A stretch of 61,480 nt of DNA from Alistipes sp. (GTDB lineage: Bacteria > Bacteroidota > Bacteroidia > Bacteroidales > Rikenellaceae): positions 1 to 61,480 of the forward strand of contig JAFYRB010000053.1 of the NCBI GenBank assembly GCA_017559615.1, in the 5' to 3' direction. Below the pieces are notes generated by a model. The model was not told the origin of the DNA, ran no database searches, and was given only the letters and a program-made list of their open reading frames with translations. Of this stretch, positions 16,748-26,725 are shown piece by piece (position 1 is the stretch's first letter; each line of letters opens with the position of its first letter). A program made the position numbers and the translations under genes.

Positions 16748-18208
16748 ATGAAACGATTTATACTTATATTATATATAGCAATCTTCTGTGCGGCATCAGT
16801 TTCGGCACAGCAACTATTCTACGCCGAGGATGGCGAGATTCGTAACCTTGAGGTTAGCCGCGATAATGGCGAGGTTAAGGTGGCGATGGATATCGACATC
16901 TCGGAGATATCGCTCGGTAGCGACGAGACTGTTATCCTTACACCAATCGTTACCGATGGCCAGAATAAGATTACTATGCCATCTATTGAGCTTATGGGCC
17001 GCCGTGCCTACTTCTACTATAAGCGTGACGGTGCAGTTCCCGAGACCGAGAATCCTTTCGCTGCGCAGCGCGTTGCTAAGCGTGCCGAGAAGAAGGAGGG
17101 CGTTAAGCAGATTGTAAACTACGAGGCAAGCTTTGCGTTTGCCGAGTGGATGCGTGGCTCTACGGTTGCTATCCGCGAGGGTTTGTGTGGCTGTGGTAAG
17201 CTTCGTGGCCAGCGCGATGTTCCTGTTGGTAATTTCGGCCATAACATCTACGTTCCAGAGTACGTGTGGTCGTTCATTCAGCCTGACCCAGAGCCTATTA
17301 AGGTGCGTAACGAGTCACATACGGCCTATATCAACTTCTGGGTAGACCGCTACGAAATCTTGGAGAATTACAAAAACAATGCCGTGGAGCTTGCGGGTAT
17401 CATCGAGTCTATCTCGAAGGTGGACGACGACGAGGACCTTACCATCACCTCTATCACCATCGAGGGTTGGGCATCTCCCGAGGCTACAGAGCAGCATAAC
17501 AAGGTGTTGTCGCAGAATCGTGCTAACTCGTTGGCAAACTACGTCTCAAGGAAGACAGGCGTAGAGCGTAAACTTATCGAGGCTATCGGCTGTGGTGAGG
17601 ATTGGGCAGGCTTGCGTGAGTTGGTTGATGCAACTCCAGGACTCCTCTATCGTGATAAGGTATACGAGATTATGGACTCTAATCTCACTCTCGACCAGAA
17701 GGATTGGAAACTTTCGCAGCTCAAGCCTTCGGATATCTACACCCGCTTGATGAACGAGATGTATCCAAAGTTGCGCCGCAACGACTACGTGATTATCTAC
17801 GAGATTCGTAACTTCGACCTTGAGGAGGCGCGCCGCCTTATCAACGAGCATCCTGCGAAACTCTCTGTGGATGAGATGTATAAGGTTGCTGGAAGCTACG
17901 AGCGTGGCTCGAGGGAGTATAACAACGTCTTGGAGACTGCCGTTCGCCTCTATCCAGAGGTTGTTGCTGCTGCTGTTAATGCTGCTGACCTTGCGCTCAA
18001 GGAGGGTGATGATGTCGACTATGCTCTTGAGATTTTGGAGCGCAGCAACCAGGCTGATGCACGTATTCAGGCTGCCGAGGGTTATATCTATATCCTCAAG
18101 GGTGACTACGATAAGGCTCTTGACCTTCTTCGCAAGGCCGCTAAGGAGGGTAATGAGGATGCACAACACAACCTCGCGGAGTTGGAGCGTTACCTCGCCT
18201 CTATCTAA
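16748..18208 (+). CDS. DUF3868 and OmpA-like pilus-associated protein, locus 1
   Basis: A 486-residue periplasmic protein with a signal peptide (cleavage after VSAQ). The first 150 residues form the DUF3868 domain (beta-rich, includes GRRAYFYYKRDG). A conserved GLCGCGK cysteine pair follows near residue 149. Residues about 195-330 look like an OmpA-type peptidoglycan-binding domain (ITIEGWASPEAT, SQNRANSL). The C-terminal 120 residues are tandem helices resembling TPR repeats, around KGDYDKALDLLRKAA. The domain set suggests a protein that binds peptidoglycan and contacts the barrel partner encoded just upstream, so I infer a cell-wall link for the pilus machinery. The paralog at 40442-41905 is nearly the same length and is closely similar over the OmpA domain. 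Confidence 0.8.
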   Translation: MKRFILILYIAIFCAASVSAQQLFYAEDGEIRNLEVSRDNGEVKVAMDIDISEISLGSDETVILTPIVTDGQNKITMPSIELMGRRAYFYYKRDGAVPETENPFAAQRVAKRAEKKEGVKQIVNYEASFAFAEWMRGSTVAIREGLCGCGKLRGQRDVPVGNFGHNIYVPEYVWSFIQPDPEPIKVRNESHTAYINFWVDRYEILENYKNNAVELAGIIESISKVDDDEDLTITSITIEGWASPEATEQHNKVLSQNRANSLANYVSRKTGVERKLIEAIGCGEDWAGLRELVDATPGLLYRDKVYEIMDSNLTLDQKDWKLSQLKPSDIYTRLMNEMYPKLRRNDYVIIYEIRNFDLEEARRLINEHPAKLSVDEMYKVAGSYERGSREYNNVLETAVRLYPEVVAAAVNAADLALKEGDDVDYALEILERSNQADARIQAAEGYIYILKGDYDKALDLLRKAAKEGNEDAQHNLAELERYLASI

Positions 18209-18271
18209 CGAAATAATTAGAAACCAAATAATTATACTAACAAATTTACTAATTTTTAAACTTAAAAAACT

Positions 18272-19456
18272 ATGAAAAAGTTATTCGTAGCAATTTTGGC
18301 TCTTGGTGCATTGGCATCTTGCCAGAAGGAGAATGTTCCTGTAGTAGAGGCACAGAACAAGACCATTGAGGTTTCAATTTTGAACCTTGTAGGTGAGTCA
18401 AGAGCTGTTGTAGGTGGTGAGACTGCGCAGGGTACTGAGAAGTTGTGCGCAGAGTTTGGCGAGCTTAACATCCTTTTCGTTGAGGCTGATGGTACAATCG
18501 CTTTTGAGGATACATTGGTTGCCGACAACGAGAATATGACTGATGATACTCACAATGCGATCGATGGTGAGTATGTTAAGGATGAGGCTTATGAGAATGG
18601 TACTCGCAGATGGCACAACGTCCCTTCATCAATTAGAATGATTGCTGTTGTTCGTTACGAGACTACAGACTTCCCAGATGGTTTAGTAGGCAAGGATCTT
18701 GAGGATAATGTATTGGCACTTGCTTCAAATATGGAGGCAAACGTAGCTCGTCCAATCGAGACTATGGTTCTTTGTGGCTATGACACTCTTGAGGATACTG
18801 GCGAGACACATATGGTTGGTGAGTCTTTGTATCACATTTGGAAGGCAGAGGTAAATGTAGCTCCTGCGTTCGCACGTTTCGAGGTTCGTAAGATTCAGTG
18901 CCTTGAGCTTGGTGATAAGAATGGTTCAGAAGATTCACGAGAGTATGACTTTGATGAGTTGAAGCTCAATAGCCTTACTTGGAACTACAAGCCTACTTCT
19001 GGCGCTGCAGTAGAGTACTCTGCTCCTACTGACTTTGGTGCAACACTTTATGGTTCTTATGTTCCTGCAGCAGATTATGCATATCCTTACGACAAGAATA
19101 CTTGCGTGGCTGCTACTCGTTCTAATGAGTACAATCCAGAAGGCGCTTGGTCTTGGAATGTTCTCCCAGGTGAGTTCCAGGATTTGACTCTTGATATTGA
19201 TGCTTACGCTTACAACTATCAGGTTTCTTACAAGGAGGATGAGTCAGACCGTAACTTCCCATTGTTTGTTTCAGGCCTTTCTACTTCTGCTAATGGCACT
19301 GCTGATGGTAATACATTTGAGGCTGGTAACATCTACCACATCAACCTTATCTTCAAGCAGGAGAATATCAAGACTGATGACGGTATTTGCGTTGACGTAG
19401 TTGTAACAGTTAATCCTTGGAAGGTTGTTGAGCGTCACCCAATTTACCAGAACTAA
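18272..19456 (+). CDS. Major pilin, FimA/Mfa1-type, pilus locus 1
   Basis: A 394-residue lipoprotein precursor: lipobox LGALASC with Cys17, then QKEN, a charged stretch that suits surface export in Bacteroidetes. GESR places Arg44 27 residues after the lipid Cys, where Arg-specific cleavage would free a new N-terminus and open the donor-strand groove. The rest is beta-rich with the C-terminal sandwich ending in VNPWKVVERHPIYQN. Codons shift to the pattern of highly expressed genes (TCT/TCA, GTA/GTT, ACT), unlike its neighbours, fitting the bulk subunit. It follows the DUF3868 gene by 63 bases and is itself followed by a strong hairpin. Identity as the major shaft subunit rests on position before the anchor gene and codon bias. 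Confidence 0.75.
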   Translation: MKKLFVAILALGALASCQKENVPVVEAQNKTIEVSILNLVGESRAVVGGETAQGTEKLCAEFGELNILFVEADGTIAFEDTLVADNENMTDDTHNAIDGEYVKDEAYENGTRRWHNVPSSIRMIAVVRYETTDFPDGLVGKDLEDNVLALASNMEANVARPIETMVLCGYDTLEDTGETHMVGESLYHIWKAEVNVAPAFARFEVRKIQCLELGDKNGSEDSREYDFDELKLNSLTWNYKPTSGAAVEYSAPTDFGATLYGSYVPAADYAYPYDKNTCVAATRSNEYNPEGAWSWNVLPGEFQDLTLDIDAYAYNYQVSYKEDESDRNFPLFVSGLSTSANGTADGNTFEAGNIYHINLIFKQENIKTDDGICVDVVVTVNPWKVVERHPIYQN

Positions 19457-19493
19457 TCAACCCTCGTTTAGCATAGTCTAAACTTAAAAACCG

Positions 19494-19530
19494 ATTGCTC
19501 CCCTTCCGTGGGGGAGGGGAGCAATTTCTT
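19494..19530 (+). terminator. Hairpin after the locus 1 major pilin (attenuator-like)
   Basis: 14-bp stem (one G-U pair): ATTGCTCCCCTTCC at 19494-19507 and its complement at 19512-19525, loop GTGG, followed by TTCTTAAATAATT. It sits between the pilin and anchor genes, so most transcripts may stop or be stabilised here. Locus 2 has a hairpin at the same place. Confidence 0.7.
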
Positions 19531-19609
19531 AAATAATTATTTGGTTAAGAAGCAATAACAGCTCTTCGGAGCATATAGTAACATCAGGCATATAGACGCC
19601 AATACTGAA

Positions 19610-20590
19610 ATGAAAAGAATTAAAAAACATACCCTTCTTCTATGCTTGTCGCTCGCCTCGTTCGTTCTGCTTGCGGGCTGCATCAAGGAGAATCTCGACG
19701 GCTGTTTGCGTTGTATAAACTTCGAGTACTACGCTGACGGCAATACCGATGTCTTCCCAGATTACATCGAACGTGTAAGTCTATATGTCTTCGACAAAGA
19801 TGACAAGATGGTCTCTGCTTCCGACCTCGGAAGGAGCAACCCCATCATATTGGAGCAGAACGACTTAAAGGAGTATCAGGGTGTAAAGCTGATGATTACA
19901 GGAGGTACGTATCGCTTCGTGGCGCTCGGAAATCCTAATACGGAGCAGGCTACCGAGGTCTATAACGTGGAGTGTGGCAATATGGCCGACATCTTCTGTA
20001 GCCATCCTCATTGCACATCAACAGAGGTCGAGGGTAACGATCCGTTGTACCTCGGTTCAAAGGTGGTGGAGATTCCCGATGATACGAACTACGAAACAAC
20101 ACTCCGACTCTACTCTGCGCATCAGAAAGTGACCGTTACGGTTAAGGGTTATATCGGCGAGGAGGTTCAGGGTAAGAGTGCTATGGCAGCAACGGGCGAC
20201 CTTGTGTTACGCCTTGTGGACCTAAAGAGCAAGGTCGATTTCTACCACGATGAGGCTGGCGTTAAGGACCAGAACCTCGCATTGGGTGACCTTGTTGCCT
20301 ACAACCCAACAATCGCACTCGACAGAGAGACAGGCTGGTATGAGGCCAAGTTCAATATCTTGCGTCATACGGCCGACAGCACTATGGGCTTCGTGGTTAC
20401 GGAGCGTGCTACGGGTCGAGTTATAGCAACGGTATCTCTCGCAAAGTTCCTCGAGGCATTTTACGAGGTGGATATCACAAAACAGGAGGCTCTCATTCCG
20501 CTAATTCTGGAGATTACCGACGAAGTTGTGGTAACAATTCCAAGCTGGATGTTAGAGCATCGTAACCCAATCTATGATAAAAACTATTAA
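19610..20590 (+). CDS. FimB/Mfa2-family pilus anchor lipoprotein, locus 1
   Basis: A 326-residue lipoprotein (lipobox LLAGC) of the FimB/Mfa2 anchor family, which ties the pilus base to the outer membrane and limits length in Porphyromonas. It has the family's paired cysteines just after the lipid Cys (NLDGCLRCINFEY), the VERVSLYVFDKD region, and the C-terminal WMLEHRNPIYDKNY. Unlike the pilins of the locus, no Thr-Arg or Ser-Arg site follows in the first 40 residues after the lipid Cys, so it should stay lipidated. It follows the major pilin after a 153-base gap with a hairpin, and precedes the accessory pilin gene by 14 bases. Confidence 0.85.
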   Translation: MKRIKKHTLLLCLSLASFVLLAGCIKENLDGCLRCINFEYYADGNTDVFPDYIERVSLYVFDKDDKMVSASDLGRSNPIILEQNDLKEYQGVKLMITGGTYRFVALGNPNTEQATEVYNVECGNMADIFCSHPHCTSTEVEGNDPLYLGSKVVEIPDDTNYETTLRLYSAHQKVTVTVKGYIGEEVQGKSAMAATGDLVLRLVDLKSKVDFYHDEAGVKDQNLALGDLVAYNPTIALDRETGWYEAKFNILRHTADSTMGFVVTERATGRVIATVSLAKFLEAFYEVDITKQEALIPLILEITDEVVVTIPSWMLEHRNPIYDKNY

Positions 20591-20604
20591 GGAACAGTGT
20601 AACA

Positions 20605-22269
20605 ATGAGAATGTTTGTGAAATATCTTATCGTGGTGGCTCTATGTGGCGCTGCACTCCTTAATTCTTGCATCAAAGAGGAGATTTTTAAGGAGGAGGTT
20701 GCCGAGCTATCGGTAAATCTTACACGTGCTGGTACATCAAGTACCGTGCAGGGTGATGCCATTACCGACGTGTGGATTTGGGCATTTAAGTGCGATATCG
20801 ACACTTCAGGTGCGCCAACTCTTAGTGACAATACTGTGGCAGTAGGTGGCCGTTATGTTAGTGGTTTGAGTAGCTATGGCAATATCAGTGTCCATTTGCC
20901 ATTGCCTATCTGCGACGGCAAGCAGGATTACCTCCTTGTGGCGGTAATCAACACCCAAACTTTTACAGGCGCGCAGTTTAGCGCGGATAGTACGTGGGGC
21001 GAGATTAAGAGCGCAACGTTTAACGACGATGCCAAGTTCTGGAGCGCCTGTCCAAGTGACGAGGGGCTAACCCCAGAGGTTATGCCAGTCTCGAATTGGA
21101 CGACGTTTACCATCAAGTCGAATAATACCCACTCTTCGAACTGCTATCGTCTAAACCTTCCTGTCTATCGTGCTGTGGCGAAGGCGCAGTTCTTCGCAAG
21201 CCGCTCGAATAGCAGCCTCGATGTCGACATTCTCGATGCGAAGGTTGTGGCAAGCAAGGGTTATAGCAATGGTAAGGTTCTTACACGTAGCGCCGAGCAA
21301 TCAACAGGCTCGAATAGCGAGACCATTCAGCGCGGTATTCCAGATGCAGCCTCTACCTCTTGGTGGTGGGGTGTGCCTAATCGCGCAGAGACTCTCGTCT
21401 ATAATATGAAGAATAGCGACAGCGGCTTTACAGCTGTAACAGACATCGCAACAACCAACGCACTTACGGATATCGTAAGTGGTCAGTATACGAAGGTTGC
21501 CTCGACATTCCTCTACGAGAATGATTTTGAGGCTGCTACGCCAGAGGGTTTCAACTATGCTGCGCAGCAGGGCGATGGCTATAATATGTATGTGAAATAT
21601 AGCGTCAATGGCCAGGTGAAGGAGGCATACACACCTCTTGGAAAGGTGGTTCGCAACCACGATTACCAGATTAAGGCTACGGTCGATGCTGGCGGTCAGA
21701 TGAACTTCAACGTCATAGTCAATGAGTGGCTATTGGACGAGGAGCAGATTATGGATTACCAGAATACCGTTACGGTATCGAGCGACGATATGCTGAGGTG
21801 GATTAGTGCTACCCCTGCGAGTGAGGGTGGTAAGACTACGGTTAAGAAGGATGGTAGTGTGGAGACAGCACCTGTTGGCGACTTCACAACAATGCGTACG
21901 GACCTTGTAGACCTCGGCTCGTTGGCAGGAGGTAGAGCATCGCTCGACTTTGGTCTTCGTGCCCCTGTGGGTGGTAAGTGGTATGCCGAGCTTGTGACCA
22001 TTCAGGGCGAGGTAGGTGCTGTGGTATTTGCCGAGAATAACTCTACGGTCATCTCGGGCGATATCAGCACTACAAACCGCATTGTGCTAAATATTAAGAA
22101 TGCAAAGGCTAACTCTGCAACGCAGGGTAGCTATACAGATAACATCGTTGAGCTTCAGATCTCTGCGAAGAAGGTGTGGGGAGGTCAGGAGCGTACCTAT
22201 AAGGTTTTCGGACTTACGGGACTTGAAAACAATGCTAACTATCAATTGATTCAGCCACTTGGTAACTAA
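20605..22269 (+). CDS. Accessory fimbrial subunit, pilus locus 1
   Basis: A 554-residue lipoprotein precursor (Cys22 in LLNSC, then IKEEIFKEE, an acidic start consistent with surface export). LTR puts Arg41 19 residues after the lipid Cys. The N-terminal part is a FimA-type beta fold (DVWIWAFKCD, LLVAVINTQTF); the C-terminal third is a separate domain of about 170 residues (from about position 385) which includes GGKWYAELVTIQGEVG. It lies in the second slot after the anchor, as does the 36071-37684 gene of locus 2, and probably caps or links the shaft. The start is ATG 20605; its upstream gap is 14 bases. Confidence 0.7.
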   Translation: MRMFVKYLIVVALCGAALLNSCIKEEIFKEEVAELSVNLTRAGTSSTVQGDAITDVWIWAFKCDIDTSGAPTLSDNTVAVGGRYVSGLSSYGNISVHLPLPICDGKQDYLLVAVINTQTFTGAQFSADSTWGEIKSATFNDDAKFWSACPSDEGLTPEVMPVSNWTTFTIKSNNTHSSNCYRLNLPVYRAVAKAQFFASRSNSSLDVDILDAKVVASKGYSNGKVLTRSAEQSTGSNSETIQRGIPDAASTSWWWGVPNRAETLVYNMKNSDSGFTAVTDIATTNALTDIVSGQYTKVASTFLYENDFEAATPEGFNYAAQQGDGYNMYVKYSVNGQVKEAYTPLGKVVRNHDYQIKATVDAGGQMNFNVIVNEWLLDEEQIMDYQNTVTVSSDDMLRWISATPASEGGKTTVKKDGSVETAPVGDFTTMRTDLVDLGSLAGGRASLDFGLRAPVGGKWYAELVTIQGEVGAVVFAENNSTVISGDISTTNRIVLNIKNAKANSATQGSYTDNIVELQISAKKVWGGQERTYKVFGLTGLENNANYQLIQPLGN

Positions 22270-22281
22270 TATTAGGGCTAT

Positions 22282-24732
22282 ATGAGAAGGTATATACTAT
22301 ATATTGTTTGCGTAATTGCGGCGCTTGGTCTTGGCGGTTGCGTTGCTGCGGATGAAAACGATATTTTGTTTCGTGAGGGCGATGTAACGCTTACACTTTC
22401 GTTGGGCGACCTCACCCGCAACAATACGGCTGATAACGGCGTTGGCGAGGGTACTAACGACGATGACACTTCGGGTATTGTGCTTAATGAGAATAAGATA
22501 GCTTCGCTCGAGATATTCCTCTATGCTAATGGTGCAGAGGGCAAGGATGCTACCTATGCCACACGCATCGAGGGACTTGATGGCCGAGATAGAGTTGATA
22601 ACGTTAAGTTCTCGATTCCTGCCGATGCTATTACCACGCTCTTTGCCGGTGGTGCTACTACGTGTGGTATCTATGTCATTGCCAACTACGATACGGGTCG
22701 CACCATAGCCGTTAATGGCATCTATGAGAATACATCTATCGCGGAGCTTAAGGCTATTGAGGTTACCTCGTCGTTCGATGCCTTGCAGTCGCTAAACCTC
22801 GCAGCACTTGATGCAAGATATAGCGGCAGCGTGCAGAATATCAAGCCACAGGAGTACTTTGTTATGGATAGCGACCTTGCTACCGTAACCAAGAGTGGCA
22901 ATAACCTTTCGGGTACGGTCTATATCACCCGTGCGGCCTCGAAGATTACGTTCCGCGCAACTATTGCCCAGAGCCTTGAGATTGACGACAAAACGTGGGT
23001 TCCTATGCTTGAGAACCTCTCGTTCAGCTACAACAATATCGTAAATAAGGGCTATATTGATAATGGTAGCGACACAAATGCCAACTTTGCGATGCCTACG
23101 GGCGAGGGTGTCTATGCTACTGCCAAGGGTATCCAGATGGCGAACCTTGGTGGCAAGACTCCAAACTACGGTAGTGAGGTAGAGGGTGTGTCTGTCTGGA
23201 CAACTATCGACCACGTTATTCCTCTCTATACTTATAGCTCATATTGGAGCGATGGCGCTAATAATCAGGCATATATTATGCTTACTGTGCCTTGGAAGGT
23301 TGAGGACGAGGGTAACGAGGCTCTCACCTACTACAACTACTTCGTGCCGTTGAATATGAACGAGCTGAAGCTTGTTCGCAATAAGCACTATCGCATCAAC
23401 CTTCGTGTTGGTGTTCTTGGCGACCTTGAGGAGCTTACCGAGAGCGAGTATAGCTATGAGGTACTCGATTGGGTTGGCGAGGATATCAGCGTGGAGTTGA
23501 ACAAGCCTACCTACCTTGTTGTTGACCAGAACTACGTTGTAATGAAGAATATCGAGGAGTTCTCGGTGGGTTACCATAGCTCTGATGAGGTGGAGTGTGA
23601 GGTTTTGTCGACAACGATTAGCAACGAGGTAAGGTCAGGTGGAGTTATTGTGTCGTATTCTTCGTATCGGAAGTTTTACCTGAATGGAGTTGAAATGACC
23701 CCTGATAACTACGAGGACAAAACCATTTCGGCACCAGGTGGTGTGGTTACCTTCGAGCACGGCTTGGATAACACCCGCTCAGATAACGATACAGACTACG
23801 ACTTCTTGATTCAGACTACCGTTGTACGTGTCTATCACAAGAACAACCCCTCTATTTACGAGGATATCACCTTTGTGCAGTATCCAGCTATGTATGTAAC
23901 GGTTAATGCAGGAATTGAGGGTAAATGGAACTATATCAACGTAAATGGTAATGGTTGGGAGAATTGGACTACTAGCAGCGGTGCAGGTACAGGCTGTCCA
24001 ACTGTTAAAGTTGGTAGAGATAATGTGAAGGTCTACTGGGTAGGTATTGGAGGTAAGTCGCAGGCTAGTACAATCCACAATATGTATCAGATTACCGTAA
24101 CGGCATTCGATGAGACCACTGCAAATTATATCGTAGCAGACCCACGAGCAGAGGCAACTGATATTACAATATTCCCTGGTTATAATCACGGCTCAAGCAG
24201 CCAGGCTCCCGACTATCCTGTTCAGCCTGACCAGTTGGGTGTAACAACAATCAAGGGATATCGTGGTACTCTTGTGGAGAATTCCGATAATCTTGTGGCT
24301 CCGGAGTTTATTGTAGCCTCACACTGCTCAACGTGTACTAATGCAGATCAATACTTCTACTCTGAAGATAGCGGTTATAATCGTTGCGCAGGATATCAGG
24401 AGGCAGGCTACCCAGCGGGCCGTTGGCGTCTCCCAACAACTGCTGAGTTGGAGGTAGTAGGTAAGTTGTGCGCACAAGATAAGTTGCCACAGATTTTTGT
24501 GGATGGTGTCGCATATGTAAGTGCTTCGGGTACTTTCTTGAATAGTGGTGGTAGCTTCTCGCCATCAACAACAAATCAAGCACAGTCCGTACGTTGCGTT
24601 TACGACACTTGGTATTGGAAGGATAAGTGTAACGATACTTCTATGCAAAAGTTGCTTTGGGCTGCCGATGGTAATGTGGCGGATATGAAGGCGAATGGTA
24701 AGTATGACACCTACCTACAGAGAGTTAAATAG
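22282..24732 (+). CDS. Accessory/tip fimbrial subunit with C-terminal lectin-like module, locus 1
   Basis: An 816-residue lipoprotein precursor (Cys20 in LGLGGC; DLTR gives Arg46). The N-terminal half resembles FimA-type pilins (SLEIFLYANG, CGIYVIANYD). The C-terminal about 140 residues hold RWRLPTTAELEV, then a final SVRCVYD with several Cys, the pattern of FISUMP/C-type-lectin-like domains, so glycan or protein binding is plausible at the pilus tip. From about 23.6 kb on, codon use changes: GAA, CAA, AGT/TCA become common where the first half uses GAG, CAG and TCG. This suggests that the C-terminal module was swapped in. Position and the same module in the 33087-36038 gene of locus 2 support a shared role. 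Confidence 0.65.
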   Translation: MRRYILYIVCVIAALGLGGCVAADENDILFREGDVTLTLSLGDLTRNNTADNGVGEGTNDDDTSGIVLNENKIASLEIFLYANGAEGKDATYATRIEGLDGRDRVDNVKFSIPADAITTLFAGGATTCGIYVIANYDTGRTIAVNGIYENTSIAELKAIEVTSSFDALQSLNLAALDARYSGSVQNIKPQEYFVMDSDLATVTKSGNNLSGTVYITRAASKITFRATIAQSLEIDDKTWVPMLENLSFSYNNIVNKGYIDNGSDTNANFAMPTGEGVYATAKGIQMANLGGKTPNYGSEVEGVSVWTTIDHVIPLYTYSSYWSDGANNQAYIMLTVPWKVEDEGNEALTYYNYFVPLNMNELKLVRNKHYRINLRVGVLGDLEELTESEYSYEVLDWVGEDISVELNKPTYLVVDQNYVVMKNIEEFSVGYHSSDEVECEVLSTTISNEVRSGGVIVSYSSYRKFYLNGVEMTPDNYEDKTISAPGGVVTFEHGLDNTRSDNDTDYDFLIQTTVVRVYHKNNPSIYEDITFVQYPAMYVTVNAGIEGKWNYINVNGNGWENWTTSSGAGTGCPTVKVGRDNVKVYWVGIGGKSQASTIHNMYQITVTAFDETTANYIVADPRAEATDITIFPGYNHGSSSQAPDYPVQPDQLGVTTIKGYRGTLVENSDNLVAPEFIVASHCSTCTNADQYFYSEDSGYNRCAGYQEAGYPAGRWRLPTTAELEVVGKLCAQDKLPQIFVDGVAYVSASGTFLNSGGSFSPSTTNQAQSVRCVYDTWYWKDKCNDTSMQKLLWAADGNVADMKANGKYDTYLQRVK

Positions 24733-24751
24733 ATTGTAATTTAGTGTTGCA

Positions 24752-26647
24752 ATGAAAAAGATATTTCTAATCATAGCGTCGATGTTTGCTCTTGCGGCGT
24801 GCGTAAGAGAGGATATGCCGAGTGTGAAATACCCCGCAGTGGGGGATGACGAGGTGCTTATAGAGGCGAGCATCGTGGTGCCTGAGATGCAGGAAACCCG
24901 CTCCTTCGCAGCGCCAGCAATCACATCGCTCCACCTATTGGTATTCGATGAGAATGGCTATCTTATCGAGGCTGATAAGGCTGTTGCAGTGAATGCCTTT
25001 GGCGTGGAGAAGGACAAGGAGTACACCTTCAAGGTTAAGCTCGGACAGTCGAACTACAAACGTACTATCCACCTTGTTGCTAACTCGCCTGTGGCTATCA
25101 ACGATGATGGCACTATGGGATATATGATTGGCGAGCACGAGCGCCGTGTGATTAACACTCTTAGCACCGAGGGTGGCGCAGATGCCTACTGGGCGCAGGT
25201 GATTTTGGAGGATGGTATCATCGGCGAGCAGATTACTGCGGCGAATGGCCAGCAGGTCTTCGAGCCTTCGGCAAAGCTTAAGGCGATGCTTACACGAGTG
25301 CCTATGGTGCGTAACTTCACACGTGTGTCGCTTACGAACAACGCGTCGGACTATATCAAGAACGTGGAGATTATGATGATGAACATCCCTGATAAGGGCA
25401 GTGTCGCTCCACTTATCAGCGATGGCCGTTACGCATCGTTTGCCGAGCGCAGTGGCACGCAGAATAGCGAGTATGGCTACGACGATATCTCGGCGCAGGG
25501 TTATGAGGGCTATGAGCCTAACGATATGGCTCTTATGAACTCCGACTGGGGTACACGTATCGACTTCTACGAGCGTCATCAGCAGAGTGGTGGCCGTGTT
25601 GTTGCTACACCAGCCTTCGCCATTGTGCGAGGCCATTATGTAGGTAGCACTGCTACGGATAGAGATTACTCTTACTATAAGATTGACCTCTGCTACCAGA
25701 ACACCTCGACAGGAGCTACGGAGCTTTATAACCTCCTTCGTAACATCGAGTACAACGTCATCATCACAGGCGCTTCGGGCCGTGGCTATGCTACTGCCGA
25801 GGAGGCTGCTGTGGGTGCTGCTACGAACAACCTTAACTTCGCCGTTGAGACAAAGAGCTTGAATAATATCTCGGATGGCGAGCGTCGCTTGAGCGTGGAG
25901 TACACACAGCGCGTTCTCACTCAGGGTGATGCACTCTTCACGCTGAAGTATCGCTTCGAAACCAATATCGCTACGGGTGCTACCAACAACAATGCGGTTT
26001 CGTTCTCGAACCTCGCGGGTAACGTCTTGGCGGTGAATAATGCTGCGGGTGCTACCGATGCGGAGAAGTATATCGTGAGCAAGAGTACGGGTGCTGATGG
26101 CTGGAATACTGTGACCTTCAAGACGCAGGCTATCAGCGGTACTAAGCTGCAGACCATCATCCTTACTGCCGAGAACCTCCAGCGAAGTGTGGAGTTTATC
26201 CTCGGTAGCCCTTATACTATGGTTCTCGATATGGTCCCAGGCTCGGATACGAATATCGTCGAGCGTAAGGTTGGCGCATCTGTTTCTGCGAAGATTAGCT
26301 TGCCTATTGGTCTTCCCGAGGCGCTCTTCCCACTACAGATTTACCTCGTTGCCGAGGCTCTATCGCTCTCACCCGATGCCGCGAAGAATGTCCTTCCGGT
26401 TATTACCGACCTCGACTCGAATGGTGTCCCTTCGAGCGAAGGCACCCATTTCGGCTATGTCATCACCATCGAAGCGGATTACTACTATAAGATGGATACC
26501 GAAGGCAAACGTTCGGGGGAGTATAACAACGAGGTTACGCTCTATTTCAAGACCTCTATGGCTGACTCCTCATCGGTGGTAAACATCTATAACCCCTATT
26601 TCGAGATAGCTTCAGATAGCTTCACCGCCCAAGCGGCAGGACGATAA
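24752..26647 (+). CDS. Large tip-like fimbrial lipoprotein, locus 1
   Basis: A 631-residue lipoprotein precursor (Cys17 in ALAAC, VRED next). ETR places Arg50 33 residues after the lipid Cys. The N-terminal domain (TSLHLLVFDENGYLIEA, IHLVANSP, DAYWAQVILEDG) is similar in pattern to the 1165-residue protein of locus 2 (LTLFCFDENGLF, LHLLANQN, IYWARIEAPKE), so the two are likely paralogs of different length. Middle and C-terminal parts are beta-rich with no catalytic motif. As the last gene of locus 1, followed by a terminator, it may be the distal tip or adhesin. Starts ATG 24752, 19 bases after the preceding stop. Confidence 0.6.
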   Translation: MKKIFLIIASMFALAACVREDMPSVKYPAVGDDEVLIEASIVVPEMQETRSFAAPAITSLHLLVFDENGYLIEADKAVAVNAFGVEKDKEYTFKVKLGQSNYKRTIHLVANSPVAINDDGTMGYMIGEHERRVINTLSTEGGADAYWAQVILEDGIIGEQITAANGQQVFEPSAKLKAMLTRVPMVRNFTRVSLTNNASDYIKNVEIMMMNIPDKGSVAPLISDGRYASFAERSGTQNSEYGYDDISAQGYEGYEPNDMALMNSDWGTRIDFYERHQQSGGRVVATPAFAIVRGHYVGSTATDRDYSYYKIDLCYQNTSTGATELYNLLRNIEYNVIITGASGRGYATAEEAAVGAATNNLNFAVETKSLNNISDGERRLSVEYTQRVLTQGDALFTLKYRFETNIATGATNNNAVSFSNLAGNVLAVNNAAGATDAEKYIVSKSTGADGWNTVTFKTQAISGTKLQTIILTAENLQRSVEFILGSPYTMVLDMVPGSDTNIVERKVGASVSAKISLPIGLPEALFPLQIYLVAEALSLSPDAAKNVLPVITDLDSNGVPSSEGTHFGYVITIEADYYYKMDTEGKRSGEYNNEVTLYFKTSMADSSSVVNIYNPYFEIASDSFTAQAAGR

Positions 26648-26657
26648 TAATTTAAAG

Positions 26658-26684
26658 AAAGGTTGAGTTTCTCAACCTTTTTTT
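26658..26684 (+). terminator. Terminator of pilus locus 1
   Basis: AAAGGTTGAG / CTCAACCTTT, loop TTT, then TTTT, 10 bases after the last pilus gene. Confidence 0.85.
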
Positions 26685-26694
26685 ATTAACTTTG
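26662..26694 (+). promoter_or_regulatory. Promoter for the clostripain-like pair
   Basis: GTTG at 26662-26665, 21-base spacer, TAACTTTG at 26687-26694 (full match to TAnnTTTG). It overlaps the terminator stem of locus 1. The ATG of the first peptidase gene is 31 bases further on. Confidence 0.6.
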
Positions 26695-26725
26695 TGTGGA
26701 GAAAGTTTTAACCCTAATATAGGTT